Below, one piece after another: positions 42,691 to 51,965 of a DNA stretch of 64,000 nucleotides. Position 1 is the first letter of the stretch. Each line of letters starts with the position of its first letter. The DNA is from Salinibacter ruber DSM 13855 (lineage in GTDB: Bacteria > Bacteroidota > Rhodothermia > Rhodothermales > Salinibacteraceae). The notes beneath the pieces are model-generated. The model did not search any database, had not been told where the DNA came from, and saw nothing but the letters and a program-made list of their open reading frames with translations. The DNA lies in assembly GCF_000013045.1 (NCBI RefSeq), contig NC_007677.1:1736001-1800000 (forward strand). The letters are read 5' to 3'. A program made the position numbers and the translations under genes.

Positions 42691-42728
42691 GGGGCGGGAA
42701 TCGGCACTCGGGAGAGCCGACGGGGGAC

Positions 42729-43208
42729 CTATCGAGAAATGTCTTTGATCTTGAAGTGTACAGTGCCGGCCGGCACGTCGATGGAAACCTCGTCGCCCTC
42801 TTCCTGGGCCAGCAGGCCCTCGCCGATGGGACTGTCCACGGAGATCTTGTTTTCGGAAATGTTGGCCTCCTCCTCCGAGACGAGCGTGAACGTCTGTTCG
42901 TCACCGGTGTCCAGGTTCTCGACGGTCACGTCGGACAGGATGTAGGCTTTGCTGTCGTCGACGGTGGACTCGTCCACGATGCGGGCCCGAGCGATGGTGT
43001 CTTCGATTTGCTTGATGCGGGCCTCGAGCTTTCCCTGCTCCTCCTTCGCGGCGTCGTACTCGGCGTTTTCGGACAGGTCGCCCTTGGCCCGGGCCTCGGC
43101 GATTTCGTCGGCGATGCGGGAGCGCTCCTCCGTCTTGAGCTGGTGGAGCTCCTCCTTCAGTTCCTCGAGGCCCTCCTCGGTCATGTAAACGGTCTCGTCG
43201 TCAGCCAT
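42729..43208 (-). CDS. greA: Transcription elongation factor GreA
   Basis: 159 aa from the ATG at 43208 ([21 protein letters not shown]); an ATG at 43223 adds five residues. GreA rescues backtracked RNA polymerase. The N-terminal coiled coil carries the tip motif [20 protein letters not shown] with the key Asp/Glu pair, and the C-terminal FKBP-like part has [20 protein letters not shown]. Highly acidic, as expected of a halophile. Lies next to threonine aldolase in the same direction. Confidence 0.97.
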   Translation of the reverse strand: MADDETVYMTEEGLEELKEELHQLKTEERSRIADEIAEARAKGDLSENAEYDAAKEEQGKLEARIKQIEDTIARARIVDESTVDDSKAYILSDVTVENLDTGDEQTFTLVSEEEANISENKISVDSPIGEGLLAQEEGDEVSIDVPAGTVHFKIKDISR

Positions 43209-43398
43209 GCTGCTGGGGTCCATTGGTACGGGGATACGCGAATGCAAAAGCGCCACCCCTGCCAAAAAAGGAACGCCACGGCCGGAAGCGGCAGCGGCGT
43301 TTCGGGTGACACTTTTCTAATATGGTTTCCATTGTTCGGGCGGGCACGACGGAAGTTCCGATCTCACGCCCTCATGTCCCGCCCTCGTTCCCTGCAGG

Positions 43399-44328
43399 TT
43401 ACAGATCCACGAGGGGGGCCTGGGCGGCGAGCGAAACGTGGGCTGACGTGGCGTGCAGCCGTACCGGAACGCCAATCGGGAGGGAGCAGCGGGGCAGGTG
43501 GTGGCCGTAGGGCAGGCCCTGTACGACGGGGTAGGGGCGGCCGGCCAGGTGGTCCTGAAACACCTCTTCGAGGGACTGTGTGGGCGTGTCGGAATCTAGG
43601 GACCCCGTCGTAAAGGTGCCGAGGGCGACGCCGGCCACGGCGTCCAGGACGCCGGCCTGCTGGAGGTGCGTGAGCATGCGGTCGACCCGATACGGGGCCT
43701 CCGCCACCTCTTCAAGCACGAGGATGGCCCCCTCAAAGTCGGGGGCGAACGGGGTGCCCAGAAGGCGCGTCAGGACCGCCACATTGCCGCCGAGCAGCGG
43801 CCCGACCGCCGTTCCGGGCGCGAGGGCGGTCGGGGAGGCGTCGAACGCCTCCACGAAGCCCGGCGTTTGGCCTGCGGCCCAGCCCCGAAACGAGGCGAGG
43901 GTGGCGTCGTCGGCCTGGGGCCACTCGGTGACCACGGGGGCGGAGAGCCCCGCCCAGTTTGCCTTCGTGTAGAACGCGAGGTGAAGGGCCGTCACGTCGC
44001 TGTAGCCCACCAGCAGGGTGGGGTGTTGGCGGGCGAGGGCCCAGTCGATCTCGGGCAGAAGGCGGAGGCACCCGTACCCGCCCCGGACGCAAACAATTGC
44101 ACGAATGTCCGGGGCTTCGATGGCGCGGTGGAGTGCGGCGACGCGCTCGGCATCCGGAGCGGCGAGGTAGCCCCGTTCCGGGCCGGCCGTCCAGGCCTGC
44201 CGGACGTCGTAGCTGGTGCGGAGACGGTCCAGGCCGGCCTGGTAGGTCTCCGCGGAGCGCGGCGGGCTGGCCGGTGCCACGACCGCAATGGGGGCACCGG
44301 GCGAAAGCGGTGGGGGGCGACGCAACAC
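43399..44328 (-). CDS. LD-carboxypeptidase (S66 family)
   Basis: 309 aa from a GTG at 44328. These serine peptidases trim the L-D bond of muropeptides during cell-wall recycling. The family marks are PIAVVAPASPP, AIVCVRGGYGCLRLLPEID and LLVGYSDVTALHLAF with the nucleophile Ser; the distal ILVLEEVAEAPYRVDRML holds the Glu and the late LPYGHHLPRCSLPIG the His. Triad order S-E-H is normal. Probably LdcA-like, acting in the cytosol: no signal peptide. Confidence 0.93.
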   Translation of the reverse strand: MLRRPPPLSPGAPIAVVAPASPPRSAETYQAGLDRLRTSYDVRQAWTAGPERGYLAAPDAERVAALHRAIEAPDIRAIVCVRGGYGCLRLLPEIDWALARQHPTLLVGYSDVTALHLAFYTKANWAGLSAPVVTEWPQADDATLASFRGWAAGQTPGFVEAFDASPTALAPGTAVGPLLGGNVAVLTRLLGTPFAPDFEGAILVLEEVAEAPYRVDRMLTHLQQAGVLDAVAGVALGTFTTGSLDSDTPTQSLEEVFQDHLAGRPYPVVQGLPYGHHLPRCSLPIGVPVRLHATSAHVSLAAQAPLVDL

Positions 44329-44372
44329 GGGGCGAGGCGGGTTGGGCGACGAGCGACGGGCGATCCGCGGCG

Positions 44373-44690
44373 CTACTCGGAGTCAGATCCTGTCCCGCTC
44401 GACCGCGAGCTCGTGGGGGAGGAGGGGGGCGTTTTCGCCGACGAGCTGGACGTCGAGCGTTCCTGTTCTTTCTGGAGCTCCTTCAGCTTGCGGCGGGTGC
44501 GCAGCTGCTTGGGAAGGGTGCTCAGCAGGCCAACCAGCACGCCGAACCCGAAGGTCAGGATCAGGATGAGGGCGGTGGATCCCTGGGTCTGGAAGAAGAG
44601 GAGATTGACGTCCATCGTCTGCGGGTTCTGCAGTGCAAAAACCACCGCAAAGATGGCGAGAATCAGTGAAAAGAGGAGGCCGAGACGCAT
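44373..44690 (-). CDS. LapA-like (DUF1049) small membrane protein
   Basis: 105 aa from the ATG at 44690 (MRLGLLFSLILAIFAVVFALQN). Two membrane helices (about 2-19 and 36-57: STALILILTFGFGVLVGLL), the QNPQTMDVNLLF loop between them, then a basic helix (LRTRRKLKELQKEQERS) and a low-complexity Ser-rich tail. LapA relatives are linked to lipopolysaccharide assembly; the role here is inferred only from the family. Confidence 0.8.
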   Translation of the reverse strand: MRLGLLFSLILAIFAVVFALQNPQTMDVNLLFFQTQGSTALILILTFGFGVLVGLLSTLPKQLRTRRKLKELQKEQERSTSSSSAKTPPSSPTSSRSSGTGSDSE

Positions 44691-44783
44691 GGCGGAAGCA
44701 GAATTGAGAAGAGAGGCCGATCGCACCAAGAACGTAACGCTCACGTGGCTGCCTGTCTACCGGTTTGGCGAGGCCGAGGGGGC

Positions 44784-45884
44784 CTATGCCTCATCCCGGG
44801 CAGAGCTCGGAACGGAGCGGCCCTTCCACCGCACCTCGTCGCTCCAGTGGTGCACCGCCGAGTCGAACTGCAGGATCAATCCGAGAAGGTAGGAGAGGGG
44901 GGCGAGTATGGTGACGAGGAGGGGCATGCCGCTGGACCGGTCGGTGACCAATTTGAGCCCGTACAGGGACACGAGAAACCAGATCGAGAGGAGCGGGGCG
45001 ACCAGCCAGCTTAGGAGAAATCCCCCGTACATGACCGCGAAGCGCCCCGGGGTGCCGCCGAGCAACAGGTACGCGTTTTTCCGAAATCCACGCCAGGCCT
45101 CCGCCAGACCGTCGTACATGTGAACGGCCACGAGGTCCTGCACGTCGAGCAGCGTGGGGGGGTGGCCCTGCTGCTTCAGATAGCGGCCGATGGCGACGTC
45201 TTCGAGCACTGCATCCTTCACCTGCGCATGGGGCTCGTGACGATGGTACACGTCACGGTCTACCAGCCAGCACTGTCCGTTGAGGGCGCTCAGCGCCGGC
45301 AGTTGGGTCCGGGGCACGAGGGGCCAGGGCAGGCTGGTAAGAAGCGCGTGGGGGACGAGGCTGACGAGAAGCAGGGCGGCCCCCTGTAGTTGCGGGAACC
45401 CGGACGACACCTGCGTTTGGCTGCCCCGGTGCCGGGCCACCAACCGGCGGAGGGCATCGGGGCGACGCAGCTCCGCGTCGGCGTCGAGGAACAGGTAACA
45501 CTCCCCCGAGGCCCGGCGCGTGCACTGGTGCAGGGCGTGCACCTTGCCGACCCATCCGGGCGGCGGATCGTCCCCGCGGAGCGGCGTGAGACGAGGGCTC
45601 TCGGCGGCCGAGAGCACCGCCCACGTGTCGTCTTCCGACCCATCATCCCAGACGAGAACCTCAAGGTCGGGGTACTCCTGGTTCGCCAGGGTGGGCAGCA
45701 GTCGCCGCAGGTTGTCAGCCTCGTTGCGGGCCGGAATGCAGACCGAGAGCGACGGGGGCGGGTCGGTCGCACTCGGGGATTGGCGCCACAGGTACACGAG
45801 GTTCAGCACTGCAATGCCCCAGAGCCCGGCGTGAACGAACGCGAGGGGCAGAACCAAAACCAGGAGACTGAGCTCAGTCGTCAT
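44784..45884 (-). CDS. Family 2 glycosyltransferase, likely carotenoid glycosylation
   Basis: 366 aa. N-terminal membrane segment (LLVLVLPLAFVHAGLWGIAV), GT2 domain with SVCIPARNEADNLRRLL, VLVWDDGSEDDTW and YLFLDADAEL (D-x-D), LNGQCWLVDRDVY, LEDVAIGRYLKQQG, then two or three C-terminal membrane helices. Layout is that of CruG/CrtQ-type enzymes that add a sugar to hydroxylated carotenoids. Its neighbours are a carotenoid hydratase (cruF) and phytoene synthase (crtB), which supports that role. Substrate specificity is inference. Confidence 0.82.
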   Translation of the reverse strand: MTTELSLLVLVLPLAFVHAGLWGIAVLNLVYLWRQSPSATDPPPSLSVCIPARNEADNLRRLLPTLANQEYPDLEVLVWDDGSEDDTWAVLSAAESPRLTPLRGDDPPPGWVGKVHALHQCTRRASGECYLFLDADAELRRPDALRRLVARHRGSQTQVSSGFPQLQGAALLLVSLVPHALLTSLPWPLVPRTQLPALSALNGQCWLVDRDVYHRHEPHAQVKDAVLEDVAIGRYLKQQGHPPTLLDVQDLVAVHMYDGLAEAWRGFRKNAYLLLGGTPGRFAVMYGGFLLSWLVAPLLSIWFLVSLYGLKLVTDRSSGMPLLVTILAPLSYLLGLILQFDSAVHHWSDEVRWKGRSVPSSARDEA

Positions 45885-45914
45885 GAGGGTGGGGGAGACG
45901 GGGGGGCGGATCGG

Positions 45915-46538
45915 CTACACGTCGGGCGGCGACTCCAAAAACTGTCGGTAGAGCGGGGGGAGGTCCTGGCCGGTCAGCCGGTCGTGGAGGGGCTGGGCGT
46001 CGTCCGGCCGGTCCGCCTCCCGGAGGGCGAGCCACCGCCACATGTGGGCCTCGGTTTCGGTGATGGCGCTCCCCTGTTCCGCCGCGACGACCTCGGCCAG
46101 GCGGCCGAACCGGCGGGCGGCGCCGTCCGGGTCTTTGCCGGCAATGGACGGTCGGAAGAGCAGGGACTGGCCCTCGACCAGCAGCACGAAGGGCGCATTG
46201 GGGGCCTGGGCCTTGGCCTCCTCCAACAGGTTCGTGGACCGCCGGCCGTACGTTACTGCGGAGAAGATCGACGCCTCCCCGGCGCGGTACGCCCAGAGCC
46301 CCGAGAGCAACGCGTACTCCCGCGCGGTCCCGTCCGAGAGGGAGGAAGGCAGCCCGTCTAGCACGGACGCGTCCTCGGTGAGGGGGTACAGCCGGTACCG
46401 CACGAGAAGGCTGTCGGCCCGAGAGGACGCCCGGTCGAACAGGGCACGGAGGCGGTCGGCATCCTGCTGGGCGTAGGCCGTTTGGGTTGCCTCGGCAAAC
46501 GGGGTCGAGAGCATGGCGAGTACGAAGAAAACGACCAT
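45915..46538 (-). CDS. Secreted helical protein in the carotenoid cluster, unknown
   Basis: 207 aa from the ATG at 46538, seven bases after the acyltransferase stop. Signal peptide MVVFFVLAMLSTPFAEATQ. The rest is alpha-helical with TPR-like spacing (DADRLRALFDRASSRADSLL; ATQTAYAQQ; WRWLALREADRPDDAQPLHD). The TPR-like reading is tentative. It is tightly linked to the carotenoid genes on both sides, but a role in pigment synthesis is unproven. Confidence 0.7.
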   Translation of the reverse strand: MVVFFVLAMLSTPFAEATQTAYAQQDADRLRALFDRASSRADSLLVRYRLYPLTEDASVLDGLPSSLSDGTAREYALLSGLWAYRAGEASIFSAVTYGRRSTNLLEEAKAQAPNAPFVLLVEGQSLLFRPSIAGKDPDGAARRFGRLAEVVAAEQGSAITETEAHMWRWLALREADRPDDAQPLHDRLTGQDLPPLYRQFLESPPDV

Positions 46539-46545
46539 GGCGACG

Positions 46546-47223
46546 CTACAGGTAGCGCTCGAAGAAGGAGGACGCAAATGAGAAGTCCCACCACTCCTCC
46601 ATGCTTCGGTGCCCGCGCAGGAGCGTCGTCGTGGGGCGGTCCTGCGGCGCCTGGAGGCGGTGCCACAGCCGCCGAAGCCGGGCGTGCTCCTGCCCGTCGG
46701 CCTCGTGGGGGGAACCGCCGGTGAGAAGGGCTGTCGGGGTCGCTTCGTTCCGCCAGGTCACGTGCACGGCATAGGGCCACCACGTGGCCGTCGGGTAGAG
46801 CCGGGCCAGGCGGGCCACCGCGTCGGCGCTAAACGCCTGAATTCCGTCCTCGGGCCGATGGAGCGTGCCCGCAGGATAGTACACAAGAACGGTACGGGGG
46901 CGGGCCCGAAACCGGCGGGCGGTGCGGCGGACCGTCGCGGCGCGGCGTGCGGGATCATCGGGCGGGAACGGCTGCGCGCCGACGGCGGCGAAGAAGGGAA
47001 ATCGATCCCATTCGGCCATCCAGAGCGTCGGGGGACGGTCCAGGTGCTGTCGGAAAAGCAGCCATGCGAGGTGCCCGTCGTAGAAGTGATGGTGGTTGGC
47101 GTACGCGATGACGGGGCCGTCGGGCAGGGCGGCCGGCTCGGGGCCGACCCACTGCACGCGCCGGAACGCTCGGTGAAGGTCCCACCGCAGGAGGGCCGCT
47201 ACGAGCCGACGAACAGGAGCCAC
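46546..47223 (-). CDS. PlsC-like acyltransferase in the carotenoid cluster
   Basis: 225 aa from a GTG at 47223. The LPLAT family motif H-x4-D is seen in ANHHHFYDGHLAWLL, and YYPAGTLHRPED takes the place of the FPEGTR block. It is 15 bp after crtB. An acyltransferase next to a carotenoid glycosyltransferase could attach the fatty acid found on glycosyl carotenoids such as salinixanthin. That is inference from context; a general lysophospholipid acyltransferase cannot be excluded. Confidence 0.8.
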   Translation of the reverse strand: MAPVRRLVAALLRWDLHRAFRRVQWVGPEPAALPDGPVIAYANHHHFYDGHLAWLLFRQHLDRPPTLWMAEWDRFPFFAAVGAQPFPPDDPARRAATVRRTARRFRARPRTVLVYYPAGTLHRPEDGIQAFSADAVARLARLYPTATWWPYAVHVTWRNEATPTALLTGGSPHEADGQEHARLRRLWHRLQAPQDRPTTTLLRGHRSMEEWWDFSFASSFFERYL

Positions 47224-47238
47224 GGGAAAGAGAGCAGT

Positions 47239-48162
47239 TCAGGGGCCACTCAGAGCGTCCGAGGTCAGGCGGTGCTTGCGGCGTTCGTAGCCGTCATAGA
47301 GGAGGAGGAAGAGCTTCCGACGAAACGACACGTACGCACGCCGACCGAGGTTATCGTAGTCATTGGCACGCACCTCGTTCATGATTTCCCGGTACATCCG
47401 GGCCGCGGCCCGGATGCCGTACCGGCTGCGGAACGGAAGTGCCGCCACGCCCTCGAAGCTGTCCACGTAGCGTTGCTCGGCCGCCTCCATGGCCGCCTCC
47501 AACAGGGCGGGGTATCCGTCGGCGACCCGGCCCTGTTGGAGGGCCTCCACCGACACGTTGTGCTCGTCGAGCCAGTGCTCGGGAAGATACACCCGGTCCA
47601 GCTCGTCGATGTCCTCCCCGACGTCCCGTACGATGTTTGTGATCTGCATCGCAATGCCGAGCTTCCGGGCCGCCGGCTCTAGTTCGTCGTGGCGCTCCGG
47701 GTCGGCAAGGAAGGGCAGCATCATGGCCCCGACGCTCCCCCCCACGAGGTTCGAGTACTCGATCAGGTCGGCCTTCGAGACGACCGGACGCCCCTCCAGG
47801 TCCCAAAGGGCCCCTTCGATGAGCTCGTACATCGGGCCCCGGGGAAGGGACGACTGTTCATGCACCTCCGCGAGGCGACGCCACAGCACCGTCTCGGCGG
47901 GCGGGCGGCCCGCCAGCGTTTCGTCCAACCGGTCCCGCACCTGCCTTACTTCCTGCAGGGCCCGCTCGCGCCCCACCTCCAACACGCGCTGGTCGGCAAT
48001 CGAGTCGACCCGCCGGCAGTAGAGGTAGAGGGTGGCGACGGACATCTGCACGGAGCGCGGCAGGAGGTACGCCGCCAGGGAGAAGGTCCGGGAGTGGTAC
48101 CGGAACGACTCCCAAATCCACTCATCTTCGTCGGCGCGGGTGTCGAGGGAGAGGGTTGACAT
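47239..48162 (-). CDS. crtB: Phytoene/squalene synthase family, phytoene synthase CrtB
   Basis: 307 aa. Joins two geranylgeranyl diphosphates to phytoene, the first step to C40 carotenoids. Both Asp-rich motifs are visible: YCRRVDSIAD and IVRDVGEDIDELDRVYLPEHWL. The opening FRYHSRTFSLAAYLLP and the QITNIVRDVGED helix are typical of CrtB rather than squalene synthase. Follows cruF by 39 bp and precedes the acyltransferase-like gene. Confidence 0.95.
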   Translation of the reverse strand: MSTLSLDTRADEDEWIWESFRYHSRTFSLAAYLLPRSVQMSVATLYLYCRRVDSIADQRVLEVGRERALQEVRQVRDRLDETLAGRPPAETVLWRRLAEVHEQSSLPRGPMYELIEGALWDLEGRPVVSKADLIEYSNLVGGSVGAMMLPFLADPERHDELEPAARKLGIAMQITNIVRDVGEDIDELDRVYLPEHWLDEHNVSVEALQQGRVADGYPALLEAAMEAAEQRYVDSFEGVAALPFRSRYGIRAAARMYREIMNEVRANDYDNLGRRAYVSFRRKLFLLLYDGYERRKHRLTSDALSGP

Positions 48163-48201
48163 GAAGAGGGCCTGGGTGAGGAGACGAGAGCGGGAGGGGC
48201 T

Positions 48202-49068
48202 CTATCCCCGGAAGAGCGATACGGACCGCTTCAGCGAATCCGGATTGTAGCGCCACAGCAGCAGGAAGGGCACCAGGGTTGCGAGACCGCCGATCAGGGC
48301 CGGCAGGTACACGTCCCGGAGCAGGCAGATTGAGAGAGGAAAAATGCAGTTCAGGGCGTAGACCCATGGCGCCCATTCGTTCTGGATGGGAGCGCCTTTG
48401 CCAATGTACTCGTAGCCGAGGAGAATCACGAATGTGACCCCGGCCCACCCGGCCCAGTTGGAGAGGGGCATGCCAAAGAACACCCCATCAACCCCGTATT
48501 CCCAAAAGGGAAACGCCTGGTTCATCGCCGGGTCCAACGACACGTCCCAGAGCACCATGAAGAGGGTGCCCAGCAGGAGGGACCCGACCCGTTGCGTGGT
48601 GACCCGGCGGGCAAGGTCGAGCGAGACGATCGACATCGCGAACCACGACGGGGGGATGAAATACGGCACGTGCCCGGCAATCTTGGGGCCGAGCCATTGC
48701 GTGTACTCATACTCCCCGAACGGAAGGGCAATGCCCCCGACGTTCAGCCACCCGGTGGTGCCGATCAGTTCACTCGCCCCGCCGATGATACACCCCCAAG
48801 CGGCGATCAGGCTGATCTTCTTCCAGCCCAGGGTGGGACCGTACATCAACAGCGGAAGCAACGCCAGCAGCGTCATGAACGTCCAGGTGGGCGTCTTCAC
48901 GAGCTTCGTGTAGATGGGCCCAAAGATGGCCATCGAAGACGGCACGAGGCGAAGCAGCAACATGCCCGCCACGCTAAACGAGATGGCACCGACAAACAAC
49001 CAAAACGCGAATCGGAAGAGGAGGTCGTAGTTGCCCTCCAGGGTGGGGGAGGGGTCCGAGTTCGACAT
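48202..49068 (-). CDS. cruF: Carotenoid 1',2'-hydratase-like membrane protein CruF
   Basis: 288 aa from the ATG at 49068 (MSNSDPSP). About seven membrane helices. Family marks are GGASELIGTTGWLNVGG, FGEYEYTQWLGPKIAGHVPYFIPPSWFAM-type segment (given in parts: LGPKIAGHVPY, IPPSWFAM) and WDVSLDPAMNQAFPFWEYG. CruF adds water across the psi-end of gamma-carotene, giving the 1'-OH that is later glycosylated. First gene of the carotenoid cluster. Confidence 0.88.
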   Translation of the reverse strand: MSNSDPSPTLEGNYDLLFRFAFWLFVGAISFSVAGMLLLRLVPSSMAIFGPIYTKLVKTPTWTFMTLLALLPLLMYGPTLGWKKISLIAAWGCIIGGASELIGTTGWLNVGGIALPFGEYEYTQWLGPKIAGHVPYFIPPSWFAMSIVSLDLARRVTTQRVGSLLLGTLFMVLWDVSLDPAMNQAFPFWEYGVDGVFFGMPLSNWAGWAGVTFVILLGYEYIGKGAPIQNEWAPWVYALNCIFPLSICLLRDVYLPALIGGLATLVPFLLLWRYNPDSLKRSVSLFRG

Positions 49069-49261
49069 GGAGAAGCGGGTGGGCAAGTTGGTGGGACGAC
49101 AGGGACGAGCACACACGTGGTGGCGGGCACAATGTTACCCCCTGCGAGGTCATCCGTCGGGAAGCAGAAAGGCCGACGAAGTCCGCAGGGATCGGGGACC
49201 ATCCCTCCCAAACGGCGCGTCAGAATTGGCACGTCAAAAGCTAGTCACGACGCCGCGGGTC

Positions 49262-49948
49262 ATGATCGCCGTACAACCGCCGGAATACTTTCCCCGCCTG
49301 GAGTACATGGCTTCAATTCAACAGGTGGATCACTTTGTTCTCGGCAACACGTTCCCGTACCGGCGCCAATCGTTCCAGAACCGTAGCAAACTTCGAAGTC
49401 CCCAGGGCTGGCACTGGATCACGGTTCCCGTCTTCGGCAACCGGGACGGGGCGCCCGTGCGGGAGGTTGAAATTGAAACCGGCGGCCGGTGGCGCGAAAA
49501 ACACTGGCGGTCATTCCTCTACAACTACCGCACGACGATGTACTTCGACTACTTTGAGGCATCGTTTCGTCCCTTCTTCGAGCGGGGCTGGGCGCGTCTC
49601 AGCCCGTGCGCCAGCCGGTCCGTCGAGCTACTGGCGGAGCTGTTTGGTCTGCAGACCACCCTCACGCGGGCGTCAGCCCTCGACGGCGCTCCCGGGACGG
49701 TTGCCGGCGTGGCCCGGGCGCTGGGCGCAGAAACGCTGCTCACGACGCCCGGGGGGGACCCCGAGTCTCTGCCCGAGGGTGTCACCCCGCACGTGGTTGA
49801 GTACGACCACCCCACCTACCGACAGAACTTCGAGGGCTTCGAGTCCGGGATGTCCGCGGCGGACCTCGTGTTCAATTACGGCCCGGAGGCCCGGCGCATT
49901 CTCGCGAAGGGCCGCACCGCGCATCCGGACGGCTCCCCGTCGGCGTAA
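49262..49948 (+). CDS. WbqC family protein
   Basis: 228 aa from the ATG at 49262 ([16 protein letters not shown]). WbqC-like proteins occur near O-antigen and amino-sugar genes; a reaction has not been agreed. Seen: [60 protein letters not shown] and the late [17 protein letters not shown] with [13 protein letters not shown]. No sugar-nucleotide genes are adjacent. Convergent signals absent; it reads toward dcd with 98 bp between. Confidence 0.88.
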   Translation: MIAVQPPEYFPRLEYMASIQQVDHFVLGNTFPYRRQSFQNRSKLRSPQGWHWITVPVFGNRDGAPVREVEIETGGRWREKHWRSFLYNYRTTMYFDYFEASFRPFFERGWARLSPCASRSVELLAELFGLQTTLTRASALDGAPGTVAGVARALGAETLLTTPGGDPESLPEGVTPHVVEYDHPTYRQNFEGFESGMSAADLVFNYGPEARRILAKGRTAHPDGSPSA

Positions 49949-50046
49949 CGACAGCCCGCGTCCGCGTCCCGGTTGACCTTCGATGCCCGTTCCGAGTACC
50001 TTTGGCCTGTGTTCCTTTTCCATTCTTCTCACGACCCGTCGCGTCC

Positions 50047-50604
50047 ATGATTCTCCCCGACCACCGCATTCGCACCCTGGCGACCGAGCACGACATGATC
50101 GACCCGTTCGTCGACGAGCAGGTTCGGGAGGACGTGGTGAGCTACGGGCTCAGCTCCTTCGGCTACGACATGCGGGTGGCCGGGGAATTTCGCGTCTTCA
50201 CCCCGAACGTCCACAACAGCGTGGTGGACCCGAAGCGGATCGACGAGCGGGCCCTGGTCGAGCACGAGGCGGACGATCACATCCTGATCCCGCCCAACTC
50301 CTACGTTCTCGGCCGCTCAATAGAGTACTTCCGGATGCCGTCGGATACGCTCGGACTGGTGCTGGGGAAATCCACCTACGCGCGGTCCGGCATTATCGTC
50401 AACGTAACCCCGCTGGAGCCCGGCTGGGAGGGGCACGTGACCATCGAAATCGGAAACGGGACGCCCCTCCCCGCCAAGGTGTACGCGGAGGAAGGCATTG
50501 CGCAGGTGGTCTTCCTGCGAGGCGAGACCCCGGAAGTGTCGTATGAAGAAAAGCAAGGCAAATACCAAAGCCAACAGGGCATTACGCTCCCCCGACTCGA
50601 GTAG
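50047..50604 (+). CDS. dcd: dCTP deaminase
   Basis: 185 aa from the ATG at 50047 ([12 protein letters not shown]). Deaminates dCTP to dUTP for dTTP synthesis. Seen: [54 protein letters not shown] and [12 protein letters not shown] with the catalytic Glu, then [13 protein letters not shown] and [12 protein letters not shown]. Length and motifs match mono-functional Dcd. Confidence 0.97.
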   Translation: MILPDHRIRTLATEHDMIDPFVDEQVREDVVSYGLSSFGYDMRVAGEFRVFTPNVHNSVVDPKRIDERALVEHEADDHILIPPNSYVLGRSIEYFRMPSDTLGLVLGKSTYARSGIIVNVTPLEPGWEGHVTIEIGNGTPLPAKVYAEEGIAQVVFLRGETPEVSYEEKQGKYQSQQGITLPRLE

Positions 50605-50651
50605 CACGTGAAGTGCCTCCCAGTGTCTACGAACGATTGTTCTCGACCCTC

Positions 50652-50942
50652 ATGACCGACGATCCGTCCGACTCCGCATCGTCTTCGCGCTCCTGGCGCA
50701 GATGGGTGGCGGCAGGGCTCTTCCTCGTGTTCTTCGTGGTGGTCATGCGGGAGGTCGTCAACCCGTACCGGGGACAGCGTTTCGAAAAAATCCCGCACGG
50801 GGACCACGTGCATTACGTCCCGAGGGACCGAAACCCGGACGTATCGGTCAGCCGGTTTCCGACTCAAAAGCCGGACGCCGACGAGCGAATTACGCCGGAC
50901 GGACAGGTCGTGTCTCGTAAGGAGGGGGACCGAGCGCCGTAG
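50652..50942 (+). CDS. Small single-pass membrane protein, unknown
   Basis: 96 aa from the ATG at 50652. A polar start (MTDDPSDSASSSRSWRRW) leads into one helix (VAAGLFLVFFVVVMREVV), followed by a 50-residue basic/acidic tail with HGDHVHYVPRDRN and a PDGQVVS end. Orientation probably N-in. No family recognised. Follows dcd by 47 bp and ends 1 bp from the convergent DapA-family stop. Confidence 0.65.
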   Translation: MTDDPSDSASSSRSWRRWVAAGLFLVFFVVVMREVVNPYRGQRFEKIPHGDHVHYVPRDRNPDVSVSRFPTQKPDADERITPDGQVVSRKEGDRAP

Positions 50943-50943
50943 A

Positions 50944-51882
50944 TCACGTGGGCTGTGCGTTCGGGCCCGGCAGGCGGACCTCCTCGTCTTCGAGCCGGTC
51001 GGCAATTTCCCCCACGGTTTCTTTCTCCGCGTCGGCGAGCGGGGCGAGCGGCGGTCGCACCGTGGCCCAGTCGGGCGCCTCGAGCCGCCGGGACAGCAGA
51101 AACTTGAGGGCCGGAATGGTGGGGAGCGGGGCAAACGCGCCCCGAAACGCGCTCAGCGTGTCCTGGATGGACTCGGGCGCCTCGTCCGCGCGCCATCGCT
51201 GGAGCACTTGAGCGGCCAGGGGGGCCGTCACGTTGGCCGTGGCGGAAATGCATCCGGCGCCGCCGGCCCCCAAGACCTGCAGCAGCAGGCGCTCGGTCCC
51301 GGAAAAGACCTGCAGGTCCGGGAAGTGGTGGCAGAGGGCCTCCGTGTGGTCCCACTCGCCGCTCGAATCCTTGATGCCGGCAATCTGGTCGGGGTAGGTG
51401 CCCCGCAGCTCTTCGATGACGGAGAACGGAATCGGGACGCCCGAGAGCGCCGGATAGTGGTAGAAGTAGAGCCGGAGGTCGGGATCGCCGACGGCTTGAA
51501 TGAGACGGTCGTAGAACCGGAAAAGGCCTTCCGGCGACACCTGCCGAAAGTGGGCGGGCGGAAGCACGAGGACGCCCCCGACCCCGTCCTGTGTCGCTGT
51601 GCGGGTCAGCTCGACGGCGTCGGGGAGGGCCGAGGCCCCCGTCCCGACCAGCACGCGGCGGGCCGGAATGTCGGCGGACAAGACCGCGTCGAGGCCCGCC
51701 AGCCGCTCGGGGACCGACAGCGAGAGCCCCTCGCCCGTGGTGCCGAAGAGCAGCACCGCGTCGCAGCCGTGATTGAGAAGCCACTGCGTGTGGGCGGCAC
51801 ACGCATCGTGGGCGAGGGACAGGTCCGCATGAAAGGGAGTGAGGCCGGCGGCGAGAATGCCGGAGGGCAGGCGAGGCGACAT
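50944..51882 (-). CDS. Dihydrodipicolinate synthase/NAL family lyase
   Basis: 312 aa TIM-barrel class I aldolase. Seen: VLLFGTTGEGLSLS (the GTTGE substrate loop), RVLVGTGASALPDAV, LYFYHYPALSGVPI (catalytic Tyr region) and IAGIKDSSGEW with the Schiff-base Lys. The true DapA usually has GTTGES and a different C-terminal region; here the GTTGEGLSLS loop and the lone position suggest a DapA-like lyase for another 2-keto acid. Substrate unknown. Confidence 0.85.
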   Translation of the reverse strand: MSPRLPSGILAAGLTPFHADLSLAHDACAAHTQWLLNHGCDAVLLFGTTGEGLSLSVPERLAGLDAVLSADIPARRVLVGTGASALPDAVELTRTATQDGVGGVLVLPPAHFRQVSPEGLFRFYDRLIQAVGDPDLRLYFYHYPALSGVPIPFSVIEELRGTYPDQIAGIKDSSGEWDHTEALCHHFPDLQVFSGTERLLLQVLGAGGAGCISATANVTAPLAAQVLQRWRADEAPESIQDTLSAFRGAFAPLPTIPALKFLLSRRLEAPDWATVRPPLAPLADAEKETVGEIADRLEDEEVRLPGPNAQPT

Positions 51883-51965
51883 GGAAAAATCGATCGCTGT
51901 GAAAAAACTGATCCTTTTGAAAAGCAGTGAAGCCGGTGGTCCGTGGGGGGATCCCGAATATTTCG

